The position numbers were made by a program, and so were the translations under genes. This document shows, piece by piece, positions 46,463-56,772 of a DNA stretch of 64,000 bases. The number at the start of each line of letters is the position of its first letter. Position 1 is the stretch's first letter. Source of the stretch: Neisseria canis (GTDB lineage Bacteria; Pseudomonadota; Gammaproteobacteria; Burkholderiales; Neisseriaceae); assembly GCF_900636765.1 (NCBI RefSeq), contig NZ_LR134313.1, positions 496,001 to 560,000 of the forward strand, in the 5' to 3' direction. The notes under the pieces are model-generated. The model worked only from the letters and a program-made list of their open reading frames with translations, was not told where the DNA came from and did no database searches.

Positions 46463-48754
46463 ATGTTTTTCTTATCCACGCCGATTCATTTCTATTTTGA
46501 AGCCTATCCCACCCTAGCCGCCGCTGCTGCGCAATCCGCACAAACGTTCGCAGCGGGCCACATACCCAAAGGGCAGAATTTCAAAATCGTTGCCAATCTC
46601 GGCGAAGCACAAAAAGCCGCGCAAAACCCCAATCTGCGCTACCTCATTATCAGCGACGGCAAATACCACGCCCTGTTTCAAAAAGACAACGGCGGCCACA
46701 GCGCTGCCGGACTTTCCGGCTGGAGCGCCTATTTCGCCAAAGCCGGCTATGTGCCTGCCGTGGCTTTTTACAGCGGCAGCGGCGAAATTTCAGCCGCAGT
46801 CAACCAAGCCATGATTGCGGCGAAAAAAGCCGGTGTGGGCGTAGAGATGAGTGAAAACCAAACCTACACCAGCGAATCGCAAATCAAAGTGCTGCGCGGG
46901 GTAAAATATCTGCACGGCAACGGCAGCACCATTCAGATTGGTGCAGGCGTGCGCGAATCCGCCGTAAAGTTTGAAACCGGCTCGCAAAACTCAACCATAG
47001 ACGGTTTGGTGCTGAACATGAACAACCGTCCCTTGAACGGCATTCTGGCACAAGGCACGCAACACACCACCATCAGCAACAACACGGTTTACAACACCGG
47101 CGCCAACGACAAGGCCGCCATTTCCATTACCGGCGTTTCCAATCCGAGCACCCGCTTGAGTACCGCCAACGTATCCATCTTAAACAACCGGATCATCATG
47201 CCCGGCGGCAAAATGGAACGCGGCAGCGGCGGCACGGCCATTTATGTGGGCGGTTACCCCACCGCACCCAAAAGCAAAACCCCTGCCGAACAACGCCTGT
47301 ATGCGGCAGCTGCAAAAGATGTACCGCCCGGTCAAGATTTGGGTCGCTGGAGCCTTTATGCCAAAGGCAACGGCAAAGTAGCGGAAACCAATCCCGAAGC
47401 CAAAGCTGCCGACATCACCATTCAAGGCAATTATATCGACGGCGGCCGCTACGGCATCGGCTTTAACGAAGTGAGCGGCAACAGCACCATCAGCCACAAC
47501 TACCTCACCAACAACACCCGCAATATTTCCCTGCAAAACAACGTGTTTAATGTTGCCGTTAAAAACAACCTGCTTACCGACGCCCTTTCAACCGGCGTGT
47601 TACTGGGCTACAACGCCGACCACAACACCATCAGCGGCAACATCATCACCAGTACCCGCTTTATCGGCCAGGCATTAATCATTGCCGTACAAGGCAGCAA
47701 CCACAACACCATTACCCGCAACCACCTTGACGCCGCCAAACCTTCAGGCAGGCATGAACCGGGCAAATGGCTGGTATATGCGGGCTCCGATGCCAGCGAT
47801 AACCACATTACCGACAACATCATTTCCGGCTCCGCCAAAGGCAGCGTGCTGGGTGTGGAAGCCGTTTGGGACAGAGCGTCCGCTTCGGGCGAGCGCGCCG
47901 CTTACGCCACAGGCCTGCCGATACATTACAACGGCGGTAACGGCAGCACTAACAACGTAAGCATCACCGGCAACATCATCGCGCCCTCCTTTGCCGCTGC
48001 GCCCGTGTTGTATGTGGGTGCAGACACATCCAAAGGCTGGAACAAAAAAAGCAGCGACGGCCAATACGACTTCCCCGCCAGAAACATCATCGGCCACATC
48101 ACCGGCCTGAGCCTGAAAAACAACACCGTTTTAGGCACACAAGGCACGCACTTCAGCGAGCTGATCCGCAAACATGAAAACGGCGGCGCAACCGTAAACG
48201 GCGGTAAAAAACTGGAAGGTTTGCAGCTGGAAGAAAAAGGCATTACCCGCCGCAACCGCACCGTATATGCCGTTCACAGCCACAACTTAAGCGGCAGCGA
48301 CAACACTTTGATTCTGATGGGCAACCAAGCCGTTAACGGCAACGGCGGCACATCAGACGACACAATCACCGGCAACACCCAAGCCAATGCGCTAACGGGC
48401 GGTGCGGGCAACGACACCATAAACGGCGGTTACGGGCATGACGTGTTAACCGGCGGAGCAGGTGCCGACACTTTTGTGTTCGGCAGCAAATTGAGTGAGA
48501 CGGAAAATATAAATATGCTGGCGGACTTCAATCCGAAAGAAGGCGACAAAATCAGTCTGCACCCCGCGCTAAGCGGAGGCAAACCGCCGGCAGTGTGGTT
48601 TGCCAAAGCAGGCTCGGAAACGTTTGCCACGCGCGTTATCCAAAAAGGCAATGCCCTCTATTACGATGCGGATGGCAGCGGTAGCGCATTCCGGCCGGTG
48701 AAATTTGCCATTTTGCCCAACAATGTCCAACTTAATGCAGGGCAGTTCAAATAA
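46463..48754 (+). CDS. Second beta-helix protein with RTX C-terminus
   Basis: A 763-residue paralogue of the protein at 13789-17034. It contains NLRYLIISDGKYHALFQKDN, matching HIVISDGDHHTLF there, then ISAAVNQAMIAAKKAGVGVE, a beta-helix with many N-N-T/ITGN repeats, RTX repeats (GGAGNDTINGGYGHDVLTGG) at about 643-680 and a C-terminal YYDADGSGSAFRPVKFA. It lacks the long N-terminal linker of its paralogue. The start is uncertain: ATG 46463 is listed, but TTG 46451 or GTG 46394 are possible and no good ribosome-binding site is seen. Likely type I secreted; catalytic function (C5-epimerase or lyase) is inferred. Confidence 0.8.
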   Translation: MFFLSTPIHFYFEAYPTLAAAAAQSAQTFAAGHIPKGQNFKIVANLGEAQKAAQNPNLRYLIISDGKYHALFQKDNGGHSAAGLSGWSAYFAKAGYVPAVAFYSGSGEISAAVNQAMIAAKKAGVGVEMSENQTYTSESQIKVLRGVKYLHGNGSTIQIGAGVRESAVKFETGSQNSTIDGLVLNMNNRPLNGILAQGTQHTTISNNTVYNTGANDKAAISITGVSNPSTRLSTANVSILNNRIIMPGGKMERGSGGTAIYVGGYPTAPKSKTPAEQRLYAAAAKDVPPGQDLGRWSLYAKGNGKVAETNPEAKAADITIQGNYIDGGRYGIGFNEVSGNSTISHNYLTNNTRNISLQNNVFNVAVKNNLLTDALSTGVLLGYNADHNTISGNIITSTRFIGQALIIAVQGSNHNTITRNHLDAAKPSGRHEPGKWLVYAGSDASDNHITDNIISGSAKGSVLGVEAVWDRASASGERAAYATGLPIHYNGGNGSTNNVSITGNIIAPSFAAAPVLYVGADTSKGWNKKSSDGQYDFPARNIIGHITGLSLKNNTVLGTQGTHFSELIRKHENGGATVNGGKKLEGLQLEEKGITRRNRTVYAVHSHNLSGSDNTLILMGNQAVNGNGGTSDDTITGNTQANALTGGAGNDTINGGYGHDVLTGGAGADTFVFGSKLSETENINMLADFNPKEGDKISLHPALSGGKPPAVWFAKAGSETFATRVIQKGNALYYDADGSGSAFRPVKFAILPNNVQLNAGQFK

Positions 48755-48767
48755 CTTTCCATACAAC

Positions 48768-48812
48768 AATGCCTGTCTGAAAACGAATAAAGCGGGTTTT
48801 CAGACAGGCATT
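48768..48812. terminator. TG-wad DUS terminator
   Basis: AATGCCTGTCTGAAAAC pairs with GTTTTCAGACAGGCATT. Confidence 0.85.
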
Positions 48813-48873
48813 GATATGTTTTGGGAAAGCTCAAGCAGCCGTATAGTTAATCAATTTACATCACAACTATACC

Positions 48874-48949
48874 GTCATACTCGGGCTTGACCCGAGTATC
48901 TCCTAAAGTTACCGGAACTCGAGATACTCGGGTCAAGCCCGAGTATGAC
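48874..48949. repeat. Palindromic repeat, copy 1 (without DUS)
   Basis: Arms GTCATACTCGGGCTTGACCC and GGGTCAAGCCCGAGTATGAC are inverted, and each arm is itself a small hairpin (ACTCGGG/CCCGAGT). Total 76 bp. Two longer copies lie at 62170-62270 and 62680-62779. It is near the gnd 3' end. Confidence 0.85.
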
Positions 48950-48975
48950 AAGCGTGCTATTTTTAAATTGATTCT

Positions 48976-50424
48976 CTACACATGATAGGTGGTTGAGGCC
49001 GTATCTCCGCCTTTTCCGGTCCAATTGGTGTGGAAAAATTCGCCGCGCGGTTGGTCTGTGCGCTCATAAGTATGGGCGCCGAAATAATCGCGCTGGGCCT
49101 GCAACAAGTTGGCAGGCAAGCGTTCGCTGGTGTAGCCGTCGAGAAAGGTAATGGCCGAAGCCATGCAGGGCATGGGCAAGCCGGCTTCGATGGATTTTGC
49201 CACCACTTTACGCCATGCAGGCAGACATTGTTCCAAAATACCTTTGAAATAAGGATCGGCACCGAGGAATACCAAATCGGGATCGGCTTCGTAAGCATCG
49301 CGGATATTGCCCAAAAATGCGCTGCGGATAATGCAGCCCTCACGCCATAACAGCGCGGTTTTGCCATAATTCAACGACCAATTATTGATTTCGCCGGCTT
49401 CGCGTATCAGCATAAAACCTTGTGCGTAAGAAATAATTTTTGAAGCCAGCAAAGCTTGGCGCAAAGCTTCCACCCATTCGGCTTTATCGCCGGCAACCGG
49501 CCGGATGGTTTTGCCAAACAGCGCGTGCATTTCGCGACGCTGCTCTTTGAATGCGGACACGCAGCGTGCAAACACGGCTTCGCTGATTAAGGTAAGCGGG
49601 ATGCCCATATCCAGCGCGTTGATACCCGTCCATTTACCCGTACCCTTTTGGCCTGCGGTATCAAGGATTTTTTCAACCAAAGCCTCGCCGTTTTCGTCTT
49701 TGAAACCGAGAATATCGGCAGTAATCTGAATCAGGTAAGAATCCAACTCGGTGGTGTTCCATTGGCTGAATGTTTGGTGCATTTCCTCGTAAGACATGCC
49801 CAAGCCGTCTTTCATAAACTGATAAGCTTCGCAAATCAGCTGCATATCGCCGTATTCGATGCCGTTATGCACCATTTTCACAAAATGGCCGGCACCGTCC
49901 GCGCCCACCCAATCGCAACAGGGCTCGCCGTTTGGCGTTTTGGCGGCAATCGCCTGCAAAATCGGCCGCACATACTGCCATGCCTCGGCATTGCCGCCCG
50001 GCATAATCGACGGGCCGTTGCGCGCGCCTTCTTCTCCGCCTGAAACGCCTGCTCCGACAAATAAAATGCCTTTTTCGGCCAGCTCATGCGTGCGGCGCGT
50101 GGAATCGGGATAATTGGCGTTGCCGCCGTCGATAATGATGTCGCCCTGATCCAAAAGCGGCACCAATTGCCGGATAAATTCGTCCACCACCGAGCCTGCT
50201 CGAACCATCAGCATGATTTTTCTCGGCTTTTCTAACTTTTCAACCAAATCTTGCAGGGAATAAGCACCGGTAATCCGGGTGTTTTGCGCAGGGCCGTTGA
50301 GAAATTCGTCTACTTTGGAAGTGGTGCGGTTATAGGCAACAACTTTAAAGCCTTTGTCGTTCATGTTGAGAATCAGGTTCTGACCCATCACGGCCAAACC
50401 GATTACGCCAATGTCGCCTTTCAT
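48976..50424 (-). CDS. gnd: 6-phosphogluconate dehydrogenase (decarboxylating)
   Basis: A 482-residue enzyme. N-terminal Rossmann domain (GVIGLAVMGQNLILNMNDKG), the conserved catalytic region SGGEEGARNGPSIMPGG with the K-x-x-H-N-G-I-E-Y segment (VKMVHNGIEY), and the C-terminal QRDYFGAHTYERTDQPRG. It converts 6-phosphogluconate to ribulose 5-phosphate, CO2 and NADPH (or NADH). Complete. Confidence 0.96.
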   Translation of the reverse strand: MKGDIGVIGLAVMGQNLILNMNDKGFKVVAYNRTTSKVDEFLNGPAQNTRITGAYSLQDLVEKLEKPRKIMLMVRAGSVVDEFIRQLVPLLDQGDIIIDGGNANYPDSTRRTHELAEKGILFVGAGVSGGEEGARNGPSIMPGGNAEAWQYVRPILQAIAAKTPNGEPCCDWVGADGAGHFVKMVHNGIEYGDMQLICEAYQFMKDGLGMSYEEMHQTFSQWNTTELDSYLIQITADILGFKDENGEALVEKILDTAGQKGTGKWTGINALDMGIPLTLISEAVFARCVSAFKEQRREMHALFGKTIRPVAGDKAEWVEALRQALLASKIISYAQGFMLIREAGEINNWSLNYGKTALLWREGCIIRSAFLGNIRDAYEADPDLVFLGADPYFKGILEQCLPAWRKVVAKSIEAGLPMPCMASAITFLDGYTSERLPANLLQAQRDYFGAHTYERTDQPRGEFFHTNWTGKGGDTASTTYHV

Positions 50425-50667
50425 TTTGTGTCCTTATATTTGTGAAGCCTGAGCCCGGCTTAATGAGCAGATGCTTAATTCTAAGCCATAGCAAACCAAC
50501 TTGTTTTGATACAAGGCAGCCATGCCATAGCGGGTTAAGTTTATTTGTTATAACAAAATGTAACTTTCTTAAAGCAATACTTTACCTTATTCGTGCTTGT
50601 TACTACAAGGTTTCGTCTGTTTTTTGTTGTTTTACAACAGGCTTTCCTATTTTCTTTGCTACAAAAC
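50425..50667. other. Intergenic region between gnd and surA
   Basis: Contains the gnd promoter region on the minus strand and pyrimidine-rich DNA. No gene. Confidence 0.4.
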
Positions 50668-50702
50668 AATGCCTGTCTGAAAATGCTTTTCAGACAGGCA
50701 TT
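50668..50702. terminator. TG-wad DUS terminator behind surA
   Basis: AATGCCTGTCTGAAAA pairs with TTTTCAGACAGGCATT. Confidence 0.85.
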
Positions 50703-50716
50703 GCTTTGTTCAGGCA

Positions 50717-51652
50717 TTATTGCACGCGGATATCGATATAAGCGTTTTTATGCAGGTCTTGAAGCAACTGATAAGCAGCCGCCTGCGCTTTTTGCTGCTC
50801 CAAAGCACGGCGGACGGCAACCTGGGTGCGCTCTTCGGGCGTACCGGCTTCCCGCACTTCGTTCAGCTTCACAATATGCCAACCAAATTGGGAGCGGACG
50901 GGCGGGCTGACTTGGCCGGGCTTGAGCTGGTGCACGGCATTTTCAAACTCCGGCACCATCTGTCCGTCGGTAAACCAGCCCAAATCGCCGCCTGCTGCTG
51001 CGCTGCTGTCTTGCGAATATTGGCGGGCCAGTTGGTCGAAGTTTTTACCGCTGCGCGCCTGCTGCCAGATTTGGCGGATGGCCGTTTCTGCGGTCGGGTC
51101 GTTTTGGCCTGCTTTTACCAAGATATGTTGTGCGCGGTATTGGCGGATGGCTTCGCCCGAAGGCAGCGCCTGCCCTTTGGCTTGTGCGTCCGCAATTGCG
51201 GCATTCACCTCGGCATCACTGACACGGGCATTTTGCGCGGCAACCTGCTGCTGCACTTTGTTGGCGATAATGCTGTCTGCCACATTGCGGCGCAAAGCAT
51301 CTCGGCTCAAACCCGAAGTGGCATACAGTTTATCTACGGAAATTTTACGGCCGGCCGCCGTTTGTGCAATCACACTGTCAATTTCCGCATCCTCCGCCGT
51401 GATGTTGCGGCGCTTGCCTGCCTGCGCCACCAGCGACTGGTTGATTAATTGGGTAAGCACCTGTTTGCGGTGGTCGGCATCGCTCATGCCTTGCGGCTTC
51501 GCGCTGCGCGCAATCGCGGCTTGCAGGTTGCGCTGGGTAATCACGTCGTTATCGGCAATCGCTGCCACGCCGTCAATGTATTTGATGTCGGCAGCTTGGG
51601 CGCCGATGGCGGTAGCAGCCACTAAAGCCAGAATCAGTTGTTTTACTTTCAT
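50717..51652 (-). CDS. surA: SurA-type periplasmic peptidyl-prolyl isomerase
   Basis: A 311-residue chaperone with a signal peptide (KQLILALVAATAIGAQAADI). The SurA N-domain covers about 25-165 and one parvulin domain follows (AQHILVKAG, GKNFDQLARQYSQDSSAAAG, GDLGWF). It assists outer-membrane protein folding. The start overlaps the lptD stop (ATGA), so both are translated together; this pairing is conserved in proteobacteria. Only one parvulin domain is present, against two in E. coli. Confidence 0.93.
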   Translation of the reverse strand: MKVKQLILALVAATAIGAQAADIKYIDGVAAIADNDVITQRNLQAAIARSAKPQGMSDADHRKQVLTQLINQSLVAQAGKRRNITAEDAEIDSVIAQTAAGRKISVDKLYATSGLSRDALRRNVADSIIANKVQQQVAAQNARVSDAEVNAAIADAQAKGQALPSGEAIRQYRAQHILVKAGQNDPTAETAIRQIWQQARSGKNFDQLARQYSQDSSAAAGGDLGWFTDGQMVPEFENAVHQLKPGQVSPPVRSQFGWHIVKLNEVREAGTPEERTQVAVRRALEQQKAQAAAYQLLQDLHKNAYIDIRVQ

Positions 51653-53994
51653 TTTTTTATCACCTCGTTGCTTTTACTGTAGCCGGGAATGGCGCGGCTC
51701 AGCTCGTTGTAGGGGTTACTGCCGATATTGCTTAAGTCTTTCAGCTGGAGATTGAGAAACACGGCGTTTTTGTATGTGCTGTTTTTAGCCGAATCCAAAC
51801 CGTTTACATAACGCTGCGCCGTCACGCTGGCGCTCCAGCAGCCGCAGCCGCTTTTATATTCCAGCCCGACAAGCTGCTCCAGCGGTTTTTTCACATCCAA
51901 ACCGTAATTCAAACGGGCAACGGCGTAGAGATTCTGGCGAAGCGGCCATTGCGCGGCCAAATCAACCTGTCTGAGCTTTTCATAAACATATTGTGATGTG
52001 CCGTCGGCGGTTTTCTCCAAATAAATCGGTTCGTAGCGGCCATATTTATAACGTGCGCTTACCACTTTGCCGCGCTCGGGATTGTAGCGCAAGCCGGTGT
52101 CGATATTGTCGAAACGCTCTTGGTTCTGGTTGTAATGCACCAATGCATGGCCGCTTACGGTATCGGTAATACGGCCGTGGCCAAAGGCTATCCAGTCGGA
52201 ACGGTTGCGCGGGTGTTCTTCGATGCTGCCGCTCAATGCCACGCTGTCGGTGGTGAAATAAAATTTCTGCCCGATGCCGGCGCGGAAACGCTCCGAGCCG
52301 GTTTGCCGGTCAAGGTAGCGGGTTTGTATGGCGGTGGTCAAACTATTGGACGAATTGATGCGGTCATTGCCCGAATAAAGGTTTTCGCGGAACAGTTGCT
52401 CGTAGCTGAAGCTGTTTTCCGACGAATCAAAATTAGGCAGGTCGTTTTGCGATTTGGTGGGGATGTAGTTGTAAAACAAGCGCGGCTCGAGCGTTTGCAC
52501 ATAATCTTTACCCCAAAGCGAAGTCGGCCGTTCGAATGTTACACCTGCATCCACATTAATCAGCGGCAGCACCCGGGAAGCGGAACGGCTGCTTCTGCTG
52601 CCAAAGGTATCAAGATTGTAATGGGTGTAGTGCACGCCGACTTTCGGTGTGATGAATCCCCAGCTGTTATGGAAATTCCAGCTTGCGCTCGGATAGGCTA
52701 CGATGCGGCTGCCCGATTGTTTGTCGTCATGCTGGAAGCGGGTAAACTGGCCGAACGCATTGAATTGCAGATTGCCGAAATTCTTCTGCCAGCGGGTGCT
52801 CAACCGCGGCATCAAGGTATAAGGTTCGTCTTCATAGCCGGCAACATTGGCCAGTGTTTGGTGTTTCTGTATGGTGGCGTAGCTGTCAAGCGAGCCGTCG
52901 AGCAGGCGCATATTGTGGTTTAACCATATCTGGCGGTTAAGATTGACATGGGTGGCAATGTCGTTTCTGCTGTAAAAATCGCGGAAATAATCGTCATCAG
53001 ATACTTGGTTGAAGTCCACGCCAACGCTCACAGACGGCGTGATGCTTTGCTGATGCTGCCATTTGGCATGGTAGCGGTTATTGTGTTCGCTGCGTCTGTC
53101 GTTAGGCATCCAGGTTGCAGAAGTTTCGCCGCGCATTTTCGGGGTGAGGTAGCGGAACTCGCCGTGCAGCTTGACACCCCTGTCTGTAATCACACCTGGC
53201 GCCAATGTTGCGTCATAGTTCGGCGCCAAGTTGAAATAATAAGGCAGCTCGATTTCTGTGCCGTCCGAACCTACTTCCAAGGTGGGCACCAAAAGACCGC
53301 TTTTCCGGTTGCTGTTGAGCGGAAAATCCGCCCACGGCGTGTAAAGCACCGGCACACCACCGAATACCAGTCTGGCGTTTTTGGCCACGCCTACGCCTTT
53401 TTCGTAGTCCGCCTCAATACTGCTTGCCGCGATATACCAGCTGGCATCGCCGCGCGAACAGGTGTTGAATTTGGTGTTGTGCAGAACGTATCGGTCTTTG
53501 CCTTTCAATTCGACTTTTTCGCTCACCGATTGCAATCGGCGGCCTTCGTGTTCTGCCTCAAGACGGGCGTTTTCCGTAGAACCGGTACCTTTACCCAAAT
53601 GATATTCAAGCTTCTCTCCGGTTAAAGTCGAACCGTTTTGATACAGCACAAAAGAGTCTCCGGCGCGCACGATATCGCGGGTTTGGTCATATTCCGCCCA
53701 CGCCGCATTGAGCACTTTATCGTTATATTCTACGATAACGTCGCCCTGCGCGGCCACGGCAATCTTGCTCTGGCCTTGCATTTTATCCGCCGTAATTCTC
53801 GTGTAATCGGCAGGCAGCTTTTCTTCACCGCTGGTTTTTACCTGCGGTTTTTCTCCTGCGGCGGCTCGGATTTTTTCCGGATCGCAGCGCAGGCAGGTTT
53901 CGCCCAAAGAAAGGTTATCGGCATAGACCGATCCTGCGCAGAAGGCCATGCCTAAAGCGAGTACAACGGGTTTTAGTGTAAACAAGCGTGCCAA
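51649..53994 (-). CDS. lptD: LPS-assembly protein LptD
   Basis: A 781-residue outer-membrane protein that inserts lipooligosaccharide. Signal peptide (VVLALGMAFCAGSVYA), an N-terminal OstA-type domain (TRITADKMQGQSKIAVAAQG) and a large C-terminal beta-barrel follow. Two cysteine pairs (CLRCD near the N-terminus and CGCW near the C-terminus) can form the interdomain disulfides needed for function. Overlaps surA by four bases. Confidence 0.96.
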   Translation of the reverse strand: MARLFTLKPVVLALGMAFCAGSVYADNLSLGETCLRCDPEKIRAAAGEKPQVKTSGEEKLPADYTRITADKMQGQSKIAVAAQGDVIVEYNDKVLNAAWAEYDQTRDIVRAGDSFVLYQNGSTLTGEKLEYHLGKGTGSTENARLEAEHEGRRLQSVSEKVELKGKDRYVLHNTKFNTCSRGDASWYIAASSIEADYEKGVGVAKNARLVFGGVPVLYTPWADFPLNSNRKSGLLVPTLEVGSDGTEIELPYYFNLAPNYDATLAPGVITDRGVKLHGEFRYLTPKMRGETSATWMPNDRRSEHNNRYHAKWQHQQSITPSVSVGVDFNQVSDDDYFRDFYSRNDIATHVNLNRQIWLNHNMRLLDGSLDSYATIQKHQTLANVAGYEDEPYTLMPRLSTRWQKNFGNLQFNAFGQFTRFQHDDKQSGSRIVAYPSASWNFHNSWGFITPKVGVHYTHYNLDTFGSRSSRSASRVLPLINVDAGVTFERPTSLWGKDYVQTLEPRLFYNYIPTKSQNDLPNFDSSENSFSYEQLFRENLYSGNDRINSSNSLTTAIQTRYLDRQTGSERFRAGIGQKFYFTTDSVALSGSIEEHPRNRSDWIAFGHGRITDTVSGHALVHYNQNQERFDNIDTGLRYNPERGKVVSARYKYGRYEPIYLEKTADGTSQYVYEKLRQVDLAAQWPLRQNLYAVARLNYGLDVKKPLEQLVGLEYKSGCGCWSASVTAQRYVNGLDSAKNSTYKNAVFLNLQLKDLSNIGSNPYNELSRAIPGYSKSNEVIKK

Positions 53995-54055
53995 AATATC
54001 ACCTTAAATCGGTTTTGCCAGTTAAAATAGCATTTATTTTAACCCGAAAACACCT

Positions 54056-55060
54056 ATGCAACGAGAAAACGAATTAAAAAACTGGTTGGAAACGGTTTAT
54101 CCTGCCGATAAGTTTACCTTGTCTTTTGCTGCTGCGGATGCGGATTTCCGCCGCTATTTCCGCGCCGTATTCGACGACGGGCGCAGCATTGTCTGCATGG
54201 ACGCGCCGCCCGATAAAATGAGCGTGGCACCTTATCTGAAAGTGCAAAAGCTCTTTGATATGGTGAATGTGCCGAAAGTTCTGCATGCGGACGAAGCACA
54301 AGGGTTTGTTGCGTTGAACGATTTGGGCAACACCACTTTTTTAACCGCCATGCAGATCGACCCGAGCGAAGCGGCGCACAAGGCGCTTTTGCTGGAAGCG
54401 ATTAACGAACTGGTGGTGTTGCAGCAAAACAGCCGCCAAGGCGTGCTGCCTGAATATAACCGTGAAGTCATGCTGCGTGAAATCAACTTATTTCTGGAAT
54501 GGTTTGTGGCCAAAGAATTGGACAAAGAATTGAATTTCAAGCAGCGCGGCCTGTGGCAGCAAACGGTGGAAACGCTGCTGCCGCCGCTGTTGGCTCAGCC
54601 GACGGTTTATGTTCACCGTGATTTCATCGTGCGCAATCTGATGCTGCAACCGGGCAGACCGGGCGTGCTGGATTTTCAGGATGCGCTTTACGGGCCGATT
54701 TCTTATGACTTGGTGTCGCTGCTGCGTGACGCGTTTATCGAGTGGGAAGAAGAATTCGTGCTGGATTTGGTGATCCGCTACTGGGAAAAAGCCCGCGCTG
54801 CCGGGCTGCCCGTGCCCGCCCAATTTGACGAGTTTTACCGCTGGTTTGAATGGATGGGCGTTCAGCGCCATTTGAAAGTGGCCGGTATCTTCGCCCGCTT
54901 GTACTATCGCGACGGCAAAGACAAATACCGCCCCGAAATCCCGCGCTTTTTGAATTATCTGCGCCGCGCCTCCCGCCGCTATGCCGAACTTGCCCCGCTG
55001 TACGCGCTTTTGGTGGAACTGGTGGGCGACGACGAACTGGAAACGGGCTACACTTTCTAA
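54056..55060 (+). CDS. amgK: Cell-wall sugar kinase AmgK
   Basis: A 334-residue aminoglycoside-phosphotransferase-fold kinase. The catalytic loop is YVHRDFIVRNLML (HxDxxxxN) and the metal-binding motif VLDFQDALYGP. In Pseudomonas AmgK phosphorylates N-acetylmuramate or N-acetylglucosamine in peptidoglycan recycling and lies beside lptD, as here (divergent). The murU partner is not adjacent. Confidence 0.88.
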   Translation: MQRENELKNWLETVYPADKFTLSFAAADADFRRYFRAVFDDGRSIVCMDAPPDKMSVAPYLKVQKLFDMVNVPKVLHADEAQGFVALNDLGNTTFLTAMQIDPSEAAHKALLLEAINELVVLQQNSRQGVLPEYNREVMLREINLFLEWFVAKELDKELNFKQRGLWQQTVETLLPPLLAQPTVYVHRDFIVRNLMLQPGRPGVLDFQDALYGPISYDLVSLLRDAFIEWEEEFVLDLVIRYWEKARAAGLPVPAQFDEFYRWFEWMGVQRHLKVAGIFARLYYRDGKDKYRPEIPRFLNYLRRASRRYAELAPLYALLVELVGDDELETGYTF

Positions 55061-55084
55061 GCCTGCCCGTCCGGCTTAACAGCC

Positions 55085-55129
55085 AATGCCTGTCTGAAAG
55101 CCTGTTTGACACGTTTTCAGACAGGCATT
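55085..55129. terminator. TG-wad DUS terminator
   Basis: AATGCCTGTCTGAAA pairs with TTTTCAGACAGGCATT. Confidence 0.85.
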
Positions 55130-55193
55130 GGTAATCAACCAACCATTTCAGCCAATCATCGTTAATATTGGTTAACCTAATCCTCACAGCATC

Positions 55194-56735
55194 ATGAACT
55201 TACTCAACGCGCTGGCCAAAGTCAGCAGCCTAACCATGGTATCGCGCATACTCGGCTTTATACGCGATATGATTATTGCACGGGTTTTCGGCGCTTCGGC
55301 GGCCACCGACGCTTTTTTCGTAGCGTTCAAACTGCCCAACATGTTGCGCCGCATCTTCGCCGAGGGTGCGTTCTCGCAAGCTTTCGTGCCGATTCTGGCC
55401 GAATACAGGCAAACCCGCTCGCCCGAGGCAACGCGCGATTTCGTGCAACATGTGGCCGGCATGCTCACTTTTGCGCTGACCGTCGTTACCGCCATCGGCG
55501 TGTTGGCCGCACCGTGGATTATTTATGCCACCGCCACCGGTTTTGCCAAAACGCCGGAAAAAGCCATGCTGGCTTCCGACCTTTTGCGCGTGATGGCGCC
55601 TTATATTCTGTTTATTTCCCTCTCTTCTTTTGTCGGCTCGATTCTGAACACTTACCATAAATTCAGCATCCCTGCGTTTACGCCCACGCTTCTGAACATC
55701 TCGTTTATCGTGTTCTCGCTGTTTTTCGTGCCCTATTTCGACCCGCCGATTATGGCTTTGGCATGGGCGGTGTTTGTGGGCGGTCTACTGCAATTGGGCT
55801 TCCAGCTGCCCTGGTTGGCCAAACAAGGCTTTTTGAAGATGCCCAAACTCGATTTCAAAAATGCCGCCGTTATCCGCGTGATCACCAAAATGGGGCCGGC
55901 CATTTTCGCTGCCAGCGTTACCCAGATTTCCCTGATTATCAGCACCATTTTTGCTTCCTTCCTGCAAACCGGCAGCGTAACCTGGATGTATTATGCCGAC
56001 CGCTTAACCGAGCTGCCCACCGGCGTGCTCGGCGTGGCTTTGGGCACCATTCTGCTGCCCACGCTCTCAAAACACGCGGGCGGGCGCAACCCGAAAGAGT
56101 TTTCCAAACTGCTCGACTGGGGTTTGCGCCTGTGTTTCCTGCTTTCCGCACCCGCCGCCCTGGCCCTGACCGTGTTGGCCTTCCCGCTGATTTCCACGCT
56201 CTTCATGAGCAAAGGTTTTACGGTTTACGACGTTACCATGACGCAAAAAGCCCTGATGGCCTACTCGTTCTGCGTGGTCGGCCAGATTATGGTAAAAGTG
56301 CTGGCGCCGGCATTCTATGCCCAACAAAACATCAAAACGCCGGTAAAAATCGCTCTTTTCACGCTGGTTGTTACCCAATTGATGAACTTGGCTTTCGTAG
56401 GCCCGCTGCAACACGTCGGCCTTTCGCTGGCCGTAGGCTTGGGCGCCTGTTTGAACGCAGGCCTGCTGTTTGTGCTGCTGCGCGTTAAAGATATCTACCA
56501 ACCCGCCAAAGGCTGGGCATCATTCTTATTAAAGCTGACAACCGCCTTGCTGGTCATGGGTGCCGGTCTCTGGGCGGCGATGAACTATCTGCCCATGGAT
56601 TGGGTCAACGCCGGCAGCGGGCGCAAAGCCTTGCAACTTCTCGGCTTGATTGTGCTCGGTGTGGCGCTATATTTCTCAACTTTAGGTTTGTTAGGTTTCC
56701 GCCCGCGCGATTTCAAACGCTCCGAATTGCAATAA
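55194..56735 (+). CDS. murJ: Lipid II flippase MurJ
   Basis: A 513-residue membrane protein with about 14 helices of the MviN/MurJ family. The start [20 protein letters not shown] and the [20 protein letters not shown] segment are characteristic, with the arginines essential for lipid II transport in the first half. It flips lipid II to the periplasm. Complete. Confidence 0.95.
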   Translation: MNLLNALAKVSSLTMVSRILGFIRDMIIARVFGASAATDAFFVAFKLPNMLRRIFAEGAFSQAFVPILAEYRQTRSPEATRDFVQHVAGMLTFALTVVTAIGVLAAPWIIYATATGFAKTPEKAMLASDLLRVMAPYILFISLSSFVGSILNTYHKFSIPAFTPTLLNISFIVFSLFFVPYFDPPIMALAWAVFVGGLLQLGFQLPWLAKQGFLKMPKLDFKNAAVIRVITKMGPAIFAASVTQISLIISTIFASFLQTGSVTWMYYADRLTELPTGVLGVALGTILLPTLSKHAGGRNPKEFSKLLDWGLRLCFLLSAPAALALTVLAFPLISTLFMSKGFTVYDVTMTQKALMAYSFCVVGQIMVKVLAPAFYAQQNIKTPVKIALFTLVVTQLMNLAFVGPLQHVGLSLAVGLGACLNAGLLFVLLRVKDIYQPAKGWASFLLKLTTALLVMGAGLWAAMNYLPMDWVNAGSGRKALQLLGLIVLGVALYFSTLGLLGFRPRDFKRSELQ

Positions 56736-56737
56736 CA

Positions 56738-56772
56738 CAATGCCTGTCTGAACCCCTTTCAGACAGGCATTG
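56738..56772. terminator. TG-wad DUS terminator behind murJ
   Basis: CAATGCCTGTCTGAA pairs with TTCAGACAGGCATTG. Confidence 0.85.

Noticed and set aside
52120..53955. Plus-strand frames of 105-267 codons opposite lptD
   Set aside because: lptD is a complete, well-marked gene on the minus strand; these are antisense shadows.
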